Assembly (NCBI RefSeq): GCF_011009015.1
Contig: NZ_CP048878.1
Location: 1,835,001 to 1,899,000, forward strand
Direction: 5' to 3'
DNA length: 64,000 bases
DNA from: Spartinivicinus ruber
GTDB lineage: Bacteria > Pseudomonadota > Gammaproteobacteria > Pseudomonadales > Zooshikellaceae
Positions 1 through 9,495 of the stretch are shown here, piece by piece. The position numbers and the translations under genes are program-made. Every line of letters begins with the position of its first letter. Positions within the stretch are counted from its first letter, which is position 1. Under the pieces are notes generated by a model. That model was given only the letters and a program-made list of their open reading frames with translations. It was not told the DNA's origin and searched no databases.

Positions 1-764
1 AATATCGCCAGATATTGCTGAATAGCCCTTAATCTCACTTTAGTTTGCAAATAGCTTTTGATTTTAGCTTCAACTTGCTCATAAGGTAGCTGCTGTCCTT
101 CTGCTTTTGCTGTTACCCAAACTACATGATATCCATAACGCGTTTCAATAGGTCGAGGTGATAGCCCTGGTGCTAGTTTAAATACTTGGCGTTCAAATTC
201 TGGAGTAGTTTGCCCTTTACTAATTTGTCCTAAGTCACCGCCAGACTCTTTAGATGGACAAGCTGAGTGGAATAAAGCAAGTTCATTGAAAAGAGCGGGT
301 TCTTTAGTCAGTTCTTTAATTATTTTTTCTGCTTGTTGTTTAGCTTCCATTCTTGCGGGGGTATCTTCTGGTGGTGCTGCTAATAAAATATGTTTAACCG
401 CTATGACAGGGGGGCTGGTAAACCGTTCTGGGTTAGTAGCATAGATTTGTTTGCACTCTTGTTCTGAAGCAGTGGGGATATCTACTTCTTGTTCTAATAA
501 TGTGCGTATAGCGGCTTCTTCTTCAGACTCTTCGGTCCGATGTTCTATAGGCAGTTGCTGTTTTTTTATTTGTTGATTAAGTAATAGTTTTATTACTAAA
601 GCTTGGGTTGCTAAATACACAGCTTCTTCAGGATTATCTGCTGGATGATATTGTACTTCCTGTGCTATTTCCTGTTCTGATATTTCTTCTCCATTGACGA
701 AAACAGGATTAATTGTAATGGGAGCTGTTTGTTGTGAAGCATGAGAGCAGGCTGGTTGATTCAT
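1..764 (-). CDS. PpiC-type (parvulin) peptidyl-prolyl isomerase, C-terminus cut by window edge
   Basis: The ATG start at 764 follows an AAGGA ribosome site that lies in the 3' end of narI, and the frame is open to base 1, giving about 254 codons with no stop in the window. A central parvulin domain can be read: KHILLAAPPEDTPARM, then SKESGGDLGQISKGQT, then a later RYGYHVVWV segment, in the usual order. There is no clear signal peptide, and the N-terminus (MNQPACSHAS) is hydrophilic, so a cytoplasmic location is likely. It is the last visible gene of narK1K2GHJI. Pseudomonas aeruginosa has a PpiC-type gene in the same place, and a role in folding or maturing the nitrate reductase is assumed rather than shown. 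Family call is firm; role is inference. Confidence 0.85.
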   Translation of the reverse strand, partial: MNQPACSHASQQTAPITINPVFVNGEEISEQEIAQEVQYHPADNPEEAVYLATQALVIKLLLNQQIKKQQLPIEHRTEESEEEAAIRTLLEQEVDIPTASEQECKQIYATNPERFTSPPVIAVKHILLAAPPEDTPARMEAKQQAEKIIKELTKEPALFNELALFHSACPSKESGGDLGQISKGQTTPEFERQVFKLAPGLSPRPIETRYGYHVVWVTAKAEGQQLPYEQVEAKIKSYLQTKVRLRAIQQYLAI

Positions 765-770
765 AGTAAA

Positions 771-1448
771 TTATCCTTTTTGCCTGACTACCTGATAACA
801 CCTACCGATATACCACACGGGGGCACTGATAATATGTACAAGCCGTGTGAATGGGAACAATATAAATAATGTCATTCCCAAGAACACATGCAGCTTATAA
901 ATAATACTCACTGGTGATATTGAGGCGGCCGCAGCGGCTGGTTGCAGAGTAATAATATATTGTGCCCAGTTAGCCAATAACACCATCACTGAACCATCCA
1001 TATGCTGAGAGGACACCAGAATTGAAATTAAACCTAATACTAGCTGTACCCATAAAACAACTAACACTAATAAATCAGATTTACTGGTATTAGCTTTAAT
1101 TCTGGAGTCAGTTAAACGGCGGTGGATTAACATAGTTAACCCTACGAAGCATAAGATGCCGAATATACCACCAGATACCATAGCTAATAATTGTTTAGCA
1201 GGGGTAGAAATAACATGGTGATAAACTGACTCTGGTGTTAACAAACCAACCACATGGCCGAGCAAAATAAAAATAACGCCTACATGGAACAGGTTACTGG
1301 CAAGGCGCATATTTTTCTTTCGCAACATCTGGCTTGAGCCTGCTTTCCAAGTATATTGGGATAAATCAAAGCGTGCCCAACTGCCTATCAAGCAAATGGC
1401 TAACGCGACATAGGGATAGATGCCAAATAACAATAAATTGATAGTCAT
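771..1448 (-). CDS. narI: Respiratory nitrate reductase gamma subunit, cytochrome b
   Basis: 225 residues, the normal NarI length. NarI is the membrane di-heme b subunit that oxidises quinol at the periplasmic side and passes electrons to NarH. Five hydrophobic segments can be traced. Two His-containing helices fit the four heme ligands: LFHVGVIFILLGHVVG (about residues 53-68) and YKLHVFLGMTLFILFPFTRLVH near residues 185-207. The ATG overlaps the last codons of narJ by 4 bases, so the two are translationally coupled. The gene ends just before the parvulin start. Assignment is secure from sequence and operon position. Confidence 0.97.
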   Translation of the reverse strand: MTINLLLFGIYPYVALAICLIGSWARFDLSQYTWKAGSSQMLRKKNMRLASNLFHVGVIFILLGHVVGLLTPESVYHHVISTPAKQLLAMVSGGIFGILCFVGLTMLIHRRLTDSRIKANTSKSDLLVLVVLWVQLVLGLISILVSSQHMDGSVMVLLANWAQYIITLQPAAAAASISPVSIIYKLHVFLGMTLFILFPFTRLVHIISAPVWYIGRCYQVVRQKG

Positions 1449-2182
1449 GATCTTGCTCCCCTATTACTGTTAGTGGTATTGCGAGAAGAGGGATTGGTTA
1501 CAAAATGGATGGGAGTTGGCAGTTCCTCCTTGGCTTTTTTAGGTTTAGTACTAAGGTTGCAACTGTTGCCTTCTAAACCAAAGGTCACTTGCTCTTCTTC
1601 CCATACCTTATCAATGGCCTCGGGAGTATAATCAGGCTCTTCATTTGCCACTTGTTTTTGCAGGTCGCTTAAATCAACCTTGACATCTGCAAGCTCAAGT
1701 AATACTTCAAAGCAACGGGAATAAATGCTCTCACGTTGAGCTAGGCGCACTTTTAAAACAGCTAAAATTGGCGCAATATTGGTTAGTTGCTGTTGTATAG
1801 AGGTTTGATCTTGATGAGTTAAAAATTCAAGAAAAAGTGGCAAATAATCGGGTAATTCCCGAACTCTGATATGAAAGCCTTGTTCTTTATAAAGCTCCAT
1901 TAAATCGACCATCGCTTGACCACGGTCACGGGATTCACCATGAACATGTTCAAATAATAGCAGCGAAACAGCACGGCCTCGGTCAAATAAACCAACATAT
2001 TCTTCTTGCCGGTCCATTAAATCCGTGGTGGTTAGGTGATTTAGCACATCGATCAAAACAGTTTTGTTTTTTGGATTTAATTCCTGATCATGCTCAATGG
2101 CTTCAGCAAGCTCACCTCGTCCTTGTTGTAATTCAGTTGAAGGATAATCAAGCAGTAATGAAATAACCTTTAATATTTTCAT
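1445..2182 (-). CDS. narJ: Nitrate reductase molybdenum cofactor assembly chaperone
   Basis: 245 residues. NarJ is a cytoplasmic chaperone of the TorD/NarJ family. It binds apo-NarG, helps insert the Mo-bisMGD cofactor and Fe-S cluster, and does not stay in the final enzyme. The start (MKILKVISLLLDYPSTEL) and the segment LFEHVHGESRDRGQAMVDLM are typical of NarJ. The C-terminal 50 residues are polar, Ser/Asn-rich and probably disordered. It starts 3 bases after the narH stop and overlaps narI by 4 bases, the usual GHJI order. Nothing looks damaged. Confidence 0.96.
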   Translation of the reverse strand: MKILKVISLLLDYPSTELQQGRGELAEAIEHDQELNPKNKTVLIDVLNHLTTTDLMDRQEEYVGLFDRGRAVSLLLFEHVHGESRDRGQAMVDLMELYKEQGFHIRVRELPDYLPLFLEFLTHQDQTSIQQQLTNIAPILAVLKVRLAQRESIYSRCFEVLLELADVKVDLSDLQKQVANEEPDYTPEAIDKVWEEEQVTFGLEGNSCNLSTKPKKAKEELPTPIHFVTNPSSRNTTNSNRGARS

Positions 2183-2185
2183 TCG

Positions 2186-3721
2186 TTACCCCTCAATTTT
2201 TACAGTTTGAATGATATTACGCTGGTCATTTTGTTTGCCACCAAACAGGCTAACGCCAGAATTACTTTGACAGCCATCACCAAAAGAGAAGCCACAGCCA
2301 GAACGGTAACCATAAGTATCTTCTACTGCAGACTCGCGATGGCCTGTTGGGATGACATAACGGTCTTCATAGTTAGCAATTGCCAGATAACGGTACATGT
2401 CTTCTACCTGAGCAACGGTTAAACCAACTTCATCCAGCACGGCTTGATCAACTTGTTGATCAACAAGTTGGCTACGTTTGAATGCCCGCATTGCCAGCAA
2501 ACGTTTTAGTGCAAGTAAAACAGGTTTGTCGTCACCGGCAGTAAGCATGTTGGATATATAACGAACGGGAATTCTTAAGCTAGCAACATCTGGAATAATT
2601 CCATTCATACCAATATGTCCAGCTTCAGCTGCATGTTGAATTGGGCTTAAGGGAGGAACATACCAAACCATGGGTAAGGTACGATATTCTGGATGTAAAG
2701 GTAGAGCCAGCTTCCAATCAACCGCTAATTTATAAACAGGAGATAGCTGTGCAGCCTCTAATACAGAGTCTTCAATACCATCAAGCTTTGCCTGTTTAAT
2801 GACTTCTGGATCACATGGATCTAAGAAAATATCCAGCTGTTTTTGGTAAAGGTCTTGTTCTAAAGGTGCACTGGCTGCTTCTTTAATTTTATCGGCATCA
2901 TAAAGTAAAACACCTAAATAACGAATTCGTCCAACGCAGGTTTCAGAACAGACGGTAGGCATTCCTGATTCAATCCGGGGGTAGCAGAAAATACATTTTT
3001 CTGATTTACCGCTTTTCCAATTGAAATAGATTTTTTTATAAGGGCAGCCAGAAATACACATCCGCCAACCACGACACTTGTCCTGGTCTATTAACACAAT
3101 ACCATCTTCTTCCCGTTTATATATAGCACCAGAAGGGCATGAAGCGACACAGGCTGGGTTAAGGCAATGTTCGCAGAGTCTGGGCAAATACATCATAAAG
3201 GTATTTTCGTACTGCCCATAAATTTCTTTTTGGATATTATCGAAGTTTTTATCTTTTGAGCGCTTTCTAAACTCAGTCCCTAGAATTTCTTCCCAGTTAG
3301 GCCCCCATTCGATCTTTTCCATGCGCTCGCCGCTAATTAAAGACCGGGGGCGAGCAGTGGGTTGATGATCACCTAGTGGTGCTGTGTGTAAATGTTGGTA
3401 GTCAAAATCAAATGGTTCGTAATAATCATCAATTTCAGGTAAATCAGGGTTAGCAAAAATATTCGCAAGAATACGAAATTTACCACCAATTTTGGGCTCA
3501 ATGGTGCCATCCGCTTTACGAGTCCAGCCACCTTTCCATTTTTCCTGATTTTCCCATTCTTTGGGGTAGCCCACTCCTGGCTTAGTTTCGACGTTATTGA
3601 ACCAGGCATATTCCATGCCTTCTCGAGAAGTCCAAACATTTTTACAAGTAATTGAGCAGGTATGGCAGCCAATGCATTTATCCAGATTTAATACCATACC
3701 AACTTGTGCGCGTATTTTCAT
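2186..3721 (-). CDS. narH: Respiratory nitrate reductase beta subunit, four Fe-S clusters
   Basis: 511 residues, normal for NarH. It carries electrons from NarI heme to NarG through one [3Fe-4S] and three [4Fe-4S] clusters on the cytoplasmic face. Visible cysteine groups are CIGCHTCSITCKNVW near the N-terminus, CEHCLNPACVASCPSGAIY, CRGWRMCISGCPYKK (a Trp where a fourth Cys would stand, the classic [3Fe-4S] mark) and CIFCYPRIESGMPTVCSETC. It lies 39 bases downstream of narG and 3 bases upstream of narJ in one operon. The C-terminal tail (FSFGDGCQSN and on) is the usual variable region. Confidence 0.98.
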   Translation of the reverse strand: MKIRAQVGMVLNLDKCIGCHTCSITCKNVWTSREGMEYAWFNNVETKPGVGYPKEWENQEKWKGGWTRKADGTIEPKIGGKFRILANIFANPDLPEIDDYYEPFDFDYQHLHTAPLGDHQPTARPRSLISGERMEKIEWGPNWEEILGTEFRKRSKDKNFDNIQKEIYGQYENTFMMYLPRLCEHCLNPACVASCPSGAIYKREEDGIVLIDQDKCRGWRMCISGCPYKKIYFNWKSGKSEKCIFCYPRIESGMPTVCSETCVGRIRYLGVLLYDADKIKEAASAPLEQDLYQKQLDIFLDPCDPEVIKQAKLDGIEDSVLEAAQLSPVYKLAVDWKLALPLHPEYRTLPMVWYVPPLSPIQHAAEAGHIGMNGIIPDVASLRIPVRYISNMLTAGDDKPVLLALKRLLAMRAFKRSQLVDQQVDQAVLDEVGLTVAQVEDMYRYLAIANYEDRYVIPTGHRESAVEDTYGYRSGCGFSFGDGCQSNSGVSLFGGKQNDQRNIIQTVKIEG

Positions 3722-3760
3722 TTTAGGTGCTCCTCACACATCTTCAGGCTATTGGTATTG

Positions 3761-6700
3761 TCATATTTTTGTAGGCAGTGGTTGCGGTAATTCATGCCCT
3801 GTTGGGCCATCCAGCCAATCTACTTTTGCCATTTTTCTGACCACTACAAACTCATCTCGGTTACAGCCGACGGTGCCGTAATAATTAAAACCATAGGACT
3901 GTTGGGCGTAGCCACCAATCATATGGGTGGGTTTAAGTACCACCCGGGTAACAGAATTATGGTGACCACCACGAGTGCCTGTGACTTCAGAGCCGGGTAC
4001 ATTCACAATCCGCTCCTGCGCGTGATACATCATCACCATGCCTTGTTTTACCCGTTGGGATACCACCGCTCGACAAGCAATAGCACCATTGGCATTAAAT
4101 ACTTCTACCCAGTCATTGTCTTCGATACCAGCATCTGCAGCATCTAATTCACTTAGCCAAATAATCGGGCCACCTCGATTTAAGGTAAGCATAATTAAAT
4201 TGTCAGAGTAGGTACTGTGAATCCCCCATTTTTGGTGAGGGGTGATCCAATTTAGCACAATCTCTTTATGACCATTGGTATGTTTGCCTTTTACAAAGTC
4301 GACAGTTTTGGTGCAAATGGGGGGGCGATAAGAAACCATTTGCTCGCCAAAAGCCTGCATCCAGAGGTGGTCTTGGTAAAACTGTTGTCGTCCAGTAATG
4401 GTGCGCCAGGGAATTAATTCATGCACATTAGTATAACCTGCGTTATAACTCACATGCTCAGATTCCAAGCCAGACCAGGTAGGCGAAGAAATAATTTTTC
4501 TGGGTTGTGCTTGTACATCCCTAAAGCGGATTTTTTCCTCATGCTTGGGTTCCGCTAAGTGTCTATGGTTACGTCCTGTCACTTGACCAAGGGCATCCCA
4601 GGCTTTTACTGCTACATTACCATTGGTTTCTGGCGCTAAGCTTAAAATAATTTCTGCAGCATCAACTGCTGTATTAATTTGTGGCTGGCCTCTGCTGACA
4701 CCTTCTTCGTTTACGCTGTAATTTAATTGCCGAAGTAATTCGACTTCTTCCTCAGTATTCCAACTAATACCTTTACCACCATTCCCAGCTTTTTCTAACA
4801 AAGGACCAAGTGATGTGAACTTTTTATAGGTATTTGGATAATCCCGTTCAACCACTACCATATTGGGTGCAGTTTTACCTGGGATTAGATCGCACTCGCC
4901 TTTTTTCCAGTCTTTTACTTCAAATGGCTGAGCAAGTTCTCCTGGAGTGTCATGTAATGTTGGCACGGTAACAATATCTTTTTCTACCCCAAGTTCACCT
5001 TCAGCCACTTGAGAGAAGGCTTTTGCAATGCCTTTATAAATATCCCAATCAGAGCGTGCTTCCCAGGCAGGATCCACAGCTTTTGATAAAGGGTGAATAA
5101 AGGGGTGCATATCGGAGGTATTTAAATCGTCTTTTTCATACCAAGTAGCGGTAGGTAAAACAATATCGGAATATAAGGCAGTTGAAGACATCCTGAAATC
5201 AAGAGTTGTTACCAAATCTAATTTGCCTTCAACACCTTGTTTTTCAAAGTCAATTTCTTTAGGAATAATGCCATCACGAGTGGCATTGTCTTCATTTAAT
5301 ACGCCATTTTTGGTACCTAATAAATACTTCAGCATATATTCATGGCCTTTACCTGAAGATCCCAATAAATTAGAACGCCAGACAAATAAACAGCGAGGGA
5401 AGTTATTAGGATTATCAGGTTGTTCTGCTGCAAAACGAATATTGCCGGATTTAAGCTGCTCCACTAAATAATCTTTAGGATCTTTACCTGCTTTTACTGC
5501 CTCTTTGGTAATTTCCAGTGGGTTTTTATTTAATTGTGGTGCACTGGGTAACCAACCCATCCGCTCTGATTTAATGTTGTAATCCAACATATGCTCTGGC
5601 CATTGGCTATGATCAACCAACGGTGAGAGTACTTCATGGATGCTAACTTTTTCGTGACGCCATTGCGAACTGTGATTATAGAAAAAAGAGGTGGAGTTCA
5701 TATGGCGAGGAGGACGACTCCAATCTAAGCCAAAGGCGAGTGGTTGCCAGCCAGTTTGTGGACGTAATTTTTCCTGACCTACATAATGTGCCCAACCTCC
5801 GCCAGTTTGACCCACACAACCGCACATAATGAGCATATTAATCAAACTACGGTAATTCATATCCATGTGATACCAGTGGTTCATCGCAGCGCCAACAATG
5901 ACCATTGAACGGCCTTTGGTTTTATCGGCGTTATCAGCAAATTCCCTGGCCACTTGAATAACTTTTTCTCGTGAAACACCAGTGATTTTTTCTTGCCAAG
6001 CTGGGGTGAAAGGAATGTCATCATCATAACTGGCAGCAACATTGTCACCACCCAAGCCACGGTCAATACCATAATTGGCAATGGTTAAATCAAATACAGT
6101 TGCTACCTTGGCTTTTTTGCCATCAGCTAGTTTTATTTCTTTATAAGGTAATTTACGGGCTAAAATTTCATCATGTTCACAATAGTTCCAATATTCATTG
6201 CTTTCATCGGCGGCAAAATGGGGAAAGGCCACATCAACGGTATTCTTCGTTCCATCGATAAGAGAAAGTTGCAGTTTAGCCTCTTTTCCTGATTTGCCCT
6301 CTTTATTTTCTAAATTCCATTTGCCTTGTTCTCCCCAGCGATAGCCAATACTGCCTTGTGGTGACACTAACTTATTCGTATTCTCATCAAAGGCAATGGT
6401 TTTCCATTCAGGATTATTATCCTGATCTAGATTGTCGACAAGATCAGATGCTCTTAAAAAACGGGTAGGTTTTAGGATTTTGCCTTCATACTCTTCTAAT
6501 AATACCAACATGGGCATATCAGAATAACGACGAATATAATCAGTAAAGTATTCACTAGGTTTATCAAGATGAAACTCTTTTAAAATAACATGACCAAAGG
6601 CCATTCCTAATGCTGCATCAGTCCCTTGTTTTGGATTTAACCAAATATCGGTTAATTTGGCTACTTCGGAGTAATCTGGGGTAATGCTAACGGTTTTAGC

Positions 6701-7522
6701 GCCTTTATAACGAACTTCTGTAAAAAAGTGAGCATCAGGGGTACGAGTTTGTGGAACGTTGGAACCCCAGGCAATAATGTAATTGGAATTATACCAATCA
6801 GCTGATTCCGGTACGTCGGTTTGTTCACCCCAAGTCATAGGTGATGACGGAGGTAAATCACAGTACCAGTCATAAAAGCTCATGCAAACGCCACCAATTA
6901 ACGACAGGTAGCGTGAGCCAGCTGCATAAGAGACCATTGACATGGCAGGAATGGGAGAGAAACCAATAATACGGTCAGGGCCGTATTTTTTAGCGGTATG
7001 GACATTAGCTGCTGCAATAATTTCGTTGACTTCATCCCAAGATGAGCGAACAAACCCACCCATGCCCCGTTTTGTTTTATATTGTTTGGTTTTTTCTGGG
7101 GCAGAAACTATGGATTCCCAGGCAGCAACCGGCTGTAGAGTTTTCCTTGCTTCCCGCCATAGTTTTAATAATGGCTTACGTACTTTAGGGTATTTAAGTC
7201 GGTTGGCACTGTAAATATACCAACTAAAGCTGGCACCACGAGGACAACCACGGGGCTCATGATTAGGTAAATCTGGGCGGGTTCTTGGGTAGTCAGTTTG
7301 TTGGGTTTCCCAGGTCACCAAGCCATCTTTTACATAAATTTTCCAACTGCAGGAGCCTGTACAATTAACACCATGCGTTGAGCGGACAATTTTATCGTGC
7401 TGCCAGCGACGACGATAACTGTTTTCCCAGGCACGGCTTTCATTGGTGGTTTCACCATGCCCATCAGAAAACTCACCGATTTTTTTCTTAAAGAACTGTA
7501 GTCTATCAAGTAAGAGACTCAT
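3761..7522 (-). CDS. narG: Respiratory nitrate reductase alpha subunit, Mo-bisMGD catalytic
   Basis: 1253 residues from the ATG at 7522. This start was chosen because the peptide then begins MSLLLDRLQFFKKKIGEF, as known NarG proteins do, with GGAG 10 bases upstream. An open frame continues 50 codons further upstream but reads as non-coding. The FS0 cluster ligands are His50, Cys54 and Cys58 in HGVNCTGSC. The Mo-ligand Asp lies in YCDLPPSSPMTWGEQTD. The protein reduces nitrate to nitrite in the cytoplasm as part of membrane-bound NarGHI. The N-terminus lacks a working Tat export signal, as expected. It is followed by narH. Length matches the family (about 1250). Confidence 0.98.
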   Translation of the reverse strand: MSLLLDRLQFFKKKIGEFSDGHGETTNESRAWENSYRRRWQHDKIVRSTHGVNCTGSCSWKIYVKDGLVTWETQQTDYPRTRPDLPNHEPRGCPRGASFSWYIYSANRLKYPKVRKPLLKLWREARKTLQPVAAWESIVSAPEKTKQYKTKRGMGGFVRSSWDEVNEIIAAANVHTAKKYGPDRIIGFSPIPAMSMVSYAAGSRYLSLIGGVCMSFYDWYCDLPPSSPMTWGEQTDVPESADWYNSNYIIAWGSNVPQTRTPDAHFFTEVRYKGAKTVSITPDYSEVAKLTDIWLNPKQGTDAALGMAFGHVILKEFHLDKPSEYFTDYIRRYSDMPMLVLLEEYEGKILKPTRFLRASDLVDNLDQDNNPEWKTIAFDENTNKLVSPQGSIGYRWGEQGKWNLENKEGKSGKEAKLQLSLIDGTKNTVDVAFPHFAADESNEYWNYCEHDEILARKLPYKEIKLADGKKAKVATVFDLTIANYGIDRGLGGDNVAASYDDDIPFTPAWQEKITGVSREKVIQVAREFADNADKTKGRSMVIVGAAMNHWYHMDMNYRSLINMLIMCGCVGQTGGGWAHYVGQEKLRPQTGWQPLAFGLDWSRPPRHMNSTSFFYNHSSQWRHEKVSIHEVLSPLVDHSQWPEHMLDYNIKSERMGWLPSAPQLNKNPLEITKEAVKAGKDPKDYLVEQLKSGNIRFAAEQPDNPNNFPRCLFVWRSNLLGSSGKGHEYMLKYLLGTKNGVLNEDNATRDGIIPKEIDFEKQGVEGKLDLVTTLDFRMSSTALYSDIVLPTATWYEKDDLNTSDMHPFIHPLSKAVDPAWEARSDWDIYKGIAKAFSQVAEGELGVEKDIVTVPTLHDTPGELAQPFEVKDWKKGECDLIPGKTAPNMVVVERDYPNTYKKFTSLGPLLEKAGNGGKGISWNTEEEVELLRQLNYSVNEEGVSRGQPQINTAVDAAEIILSLAPETNGNVAVKAWDALGQVTGRNHRHLAEPKHEEKIRFRDVQAQPRKIISSPTWSGLESEHVSYNAGYTNVHELIPWRTITGRQQFYQDHLWMQAFGEQMVSYRPPICTKTVDFVKGKHTNGHKEIVLNWITPHQKWGIHSTYSDNLIMLTLNRGGPIIWLSELDAADAGIEDNDWVEVFNANGAIACRAVVSQRVKQGMVMMYHAQERIVNVPGSEVTGTRGGHHNSVTRVVLKPTHMIGGYAQQSYGFNYYGTVGCNRDEFVVVRKMAKVDWLDGPTGHELPQPLPTKI

Positions 7523-7815
7523 TTTATTATCTCCATAGTAGCCAAACTTATTTCTACTATTCAGGCATTCACAGTTATGGTTAAACTCTAGTTTTTTCTT
7601 ATCACCTGTAGAAGGGTTTGTAGATGTTAATGGATATGGAGTGATAGGGTCTTTCGTAGCTAAGTAAGACAAAGGTGTCTTTTTAGCCCTTGATAGGGCA
7701 TGGATGGCCCTTCAAGAGTGGCAGAGAAATACCCTATTATTCCATATCTGACACTTAATCCACTTCTGTTCACTGTTTTCATAGAGTTAACCATAAATAC
7801 AATCTATGTACTGTC
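7523..7815. other. narG-narK2 intergenic region
   Basis: 293 bases without a convincing gene. On the minus strand it holds the narG ribosome site and a GC-richer patch near 7691-7712 with GGGC/GCCC segments that could fold into a small hairpin. A hairpin there could set the level of narGHJI relative to narK1K2. I see no Anr box or clear NarL heptamer pair in it. Confidence 0.4.
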
Positions 7816-9483
7816 TTATGGGTTTTTATGTTCAGCTCCGGGCCTTAAATAAAACCACCAATTAATCAGAATACATAAGCCATAAAAAGCCGCGAACCCA
7901 TATAAAGCGTACTCTGGTGTAGTTGCTTTAATTTGTTCCCCAAATACCTTAGGAATATAAAATGCACCATAAGCAGCCACTGCAGAAGTCCAGCCCAAAA
8001 CGGGGCCAGCTTGTTCTTTATTAAATACCATTGCAATGGTGCGGAAGGTGGAGCCATTGCCAATACCGGTAGCGGCAAATAACACTAAGAATAGCAGAAA
8101 GAAAGGTACAAAATATTCTTCTGGTGTGGCTGAGGCATAAGCGGCTTTCATATAATAAGCAACACCTAACGCGCTCAATACCATCACAACAGACACAACT
8201 TGGGTAACTAATGCGCCACCGACTTTATCAGCAATCCAACCGCCAACTGGACGAATTAATGCACCAATAAATGGACCCATCCATGCATACATTAATGCTG
8301 AAGGACCATTAGGGTTAACTGTATCATGGGTTAAGACTCCATCTGCCCCTGCTATATGGGAGTAACCAAAAATTACTTTAATGGCTAATGGAAAGGCTGC
8401 AGAAAATCCAATAAAAGAACCAAAGGTCATGGTGTAGATAACACTCATTACCCAAGTATGCTGATGACCAAAAATTTGGTACTGACGAGTGAGATTCTGT
8501 TTGATATCACCTGGAAATAGTTTGAGTAAAAATACGGTTGATGCAATCACGATCACCAATACAATTTCTTTTGGCACGTTAAAGCCAGAACCATTAGCTC
8601 TTTCTGGTAGCAGTAACCATAAGCCTATGATGGCAGTAATAAAACCAACCAACAGCATGCAGGTGATAATAGAGAAAGCTTTAAAGGGTGAGCCTATATC
8701 CGGAGAAACTTCTGGAGTCCGGATATTGTTCATACCAAACCAACCGGCAAAGGCAAGAGGGATTAAAAATAATAGCCAAACAAAACCCGCATTTTGAATC
8801 CAAGTTTCGGAACCGGCTGGAATTTTGCCAATTAATGTACCAGAGGTGTTTTGTAGAGTCATTGAATCACCACCCAATGCTCCAAATACCCCAAACGTCA
8901 TCATTAAGGGTACTAGGATTTGCATGGTGGTAACGCCAAAATTACCTAACCCTGCATTAAGGCCAAGGGCTAACCCTTGCATTTTTTTTGGGAAAAAGTA
9001 ACTGATATTTGACATGGATGAGGCAAAGTTGCCGCCGCCAAATCCTGATAATAGGGCAAGTAACTGAAATACCCAAAGTGGTGTATCCTTTGATTGCAGG
9101 GCTATTCCAGTACCAAAGGCAGGAATCATTAATAAGGCAGTAGTAAAGAAAATAGTATTTCTTCCTCCTGCTAGGCGAATAAAAAAGCTGGAAGGAATAC
9201 GTAAAGTAGCACCTGTTAATCCGGCAATAGCCATTAATGTAAATAGCTCTGATTTCTCAAATGGAAATCCCAGGTTTAGCATTTGAACGGTAATAATTCC
9301 CCAGTACAGCCATACGGCAAAACCACATAATAAACTGGGAATAGAAATCCATAGGTTTCGGTTAGCAATTTTTTTACCTTTGGACTCCCAGAACTCTGTA
9401 TTTTCAACATCCCAGTTAGTAATATCTGCACTCTTAGAAGCAGCAGCTGGGGTAGGGTTGGATGTATGAATAGTCTCTGACAT
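7816..9483 (-). CDS. narK2: Nitrate/nitrite transporter, NarK family (second of the pair)
   Basis: 555 residues with about 12 hydrophobic segments, a major facilitator superfamily protein of the nitrate/nitrite porter family. A long hydrophilic N-terminus (about 45 residues) precedes the first helix. The ATG has AGGAG 7 bases upstream. Family marks include the glycine-rich LSGFGGGNFASSMSNISYFFP (nitrate signature) and PFIGALIRPVGGWIADKVGG. It sits between narK1 and narG, where P. aeruginosa has narK2, the importer needed for nitrate respiration. Here the protein is longer than the usual 460-470 residues, through the N-terminal extension and a larger central loop. Direction of transport (nitrate/nitrite antiport) is inferred from family and position. 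Confidence 0.93.
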   Translation of the reverse strand: MSETIHTSNPTPAAASKSADITNWDVENTEFWESKGKKIANRNLWISIPSLLCGFAVWLYWGIITVQMLNLGFPFEKSELFTLMAIAGLTGATLRIPSSFFIRLAGGRNTIFFTTALLMIPAFGTGIALQSKDTPLWVFQLLALLSGFGGGNFASSMSNISYFFPKKMQGLALGLNAGLGNFGVTTMQILVPLMMTFGVFGALGGDSMTLQNTSGTLIGKIPAGSETWIQNAGFVWLLFLIPLAFAGWFGMNNIRTPEVSPDIGSPFKAFSIITCMLLVGFITAIIGLWLLLPERANGSGFNVPKEIVLVIVIASTVFLLKLFPGDIKQNLTRQYQIFGHQHTWVMSVIYTMTFGSFIGFSAAFPLAIKVIFGYSHIAGADGVLTHDTVNPNGPSALMYAWMGPFIGALIRPVGGWIADKVGGALVTQVVSVVMVLSALGVAYYMKAAYASATPEEYFVPFFLLFLVLFAATGIGNGSTFRTIAMVFNKEQAGPVLGWTSAVAAYGAFYIPKVFGEQIKATTPEYALYGFAAFYGLCILINWWFYLRPGAEHKNP

Positions 9484-9495
9484 GTCGTGCTCCTA

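Noticed and set aside
7523-7672. 50-codon upstream extension of narG
   Set aside because: It adds a sequence unlike any NarG start; the ATG at 7522 has GGAG and the expected MSLLLDRLQFFKKK start.
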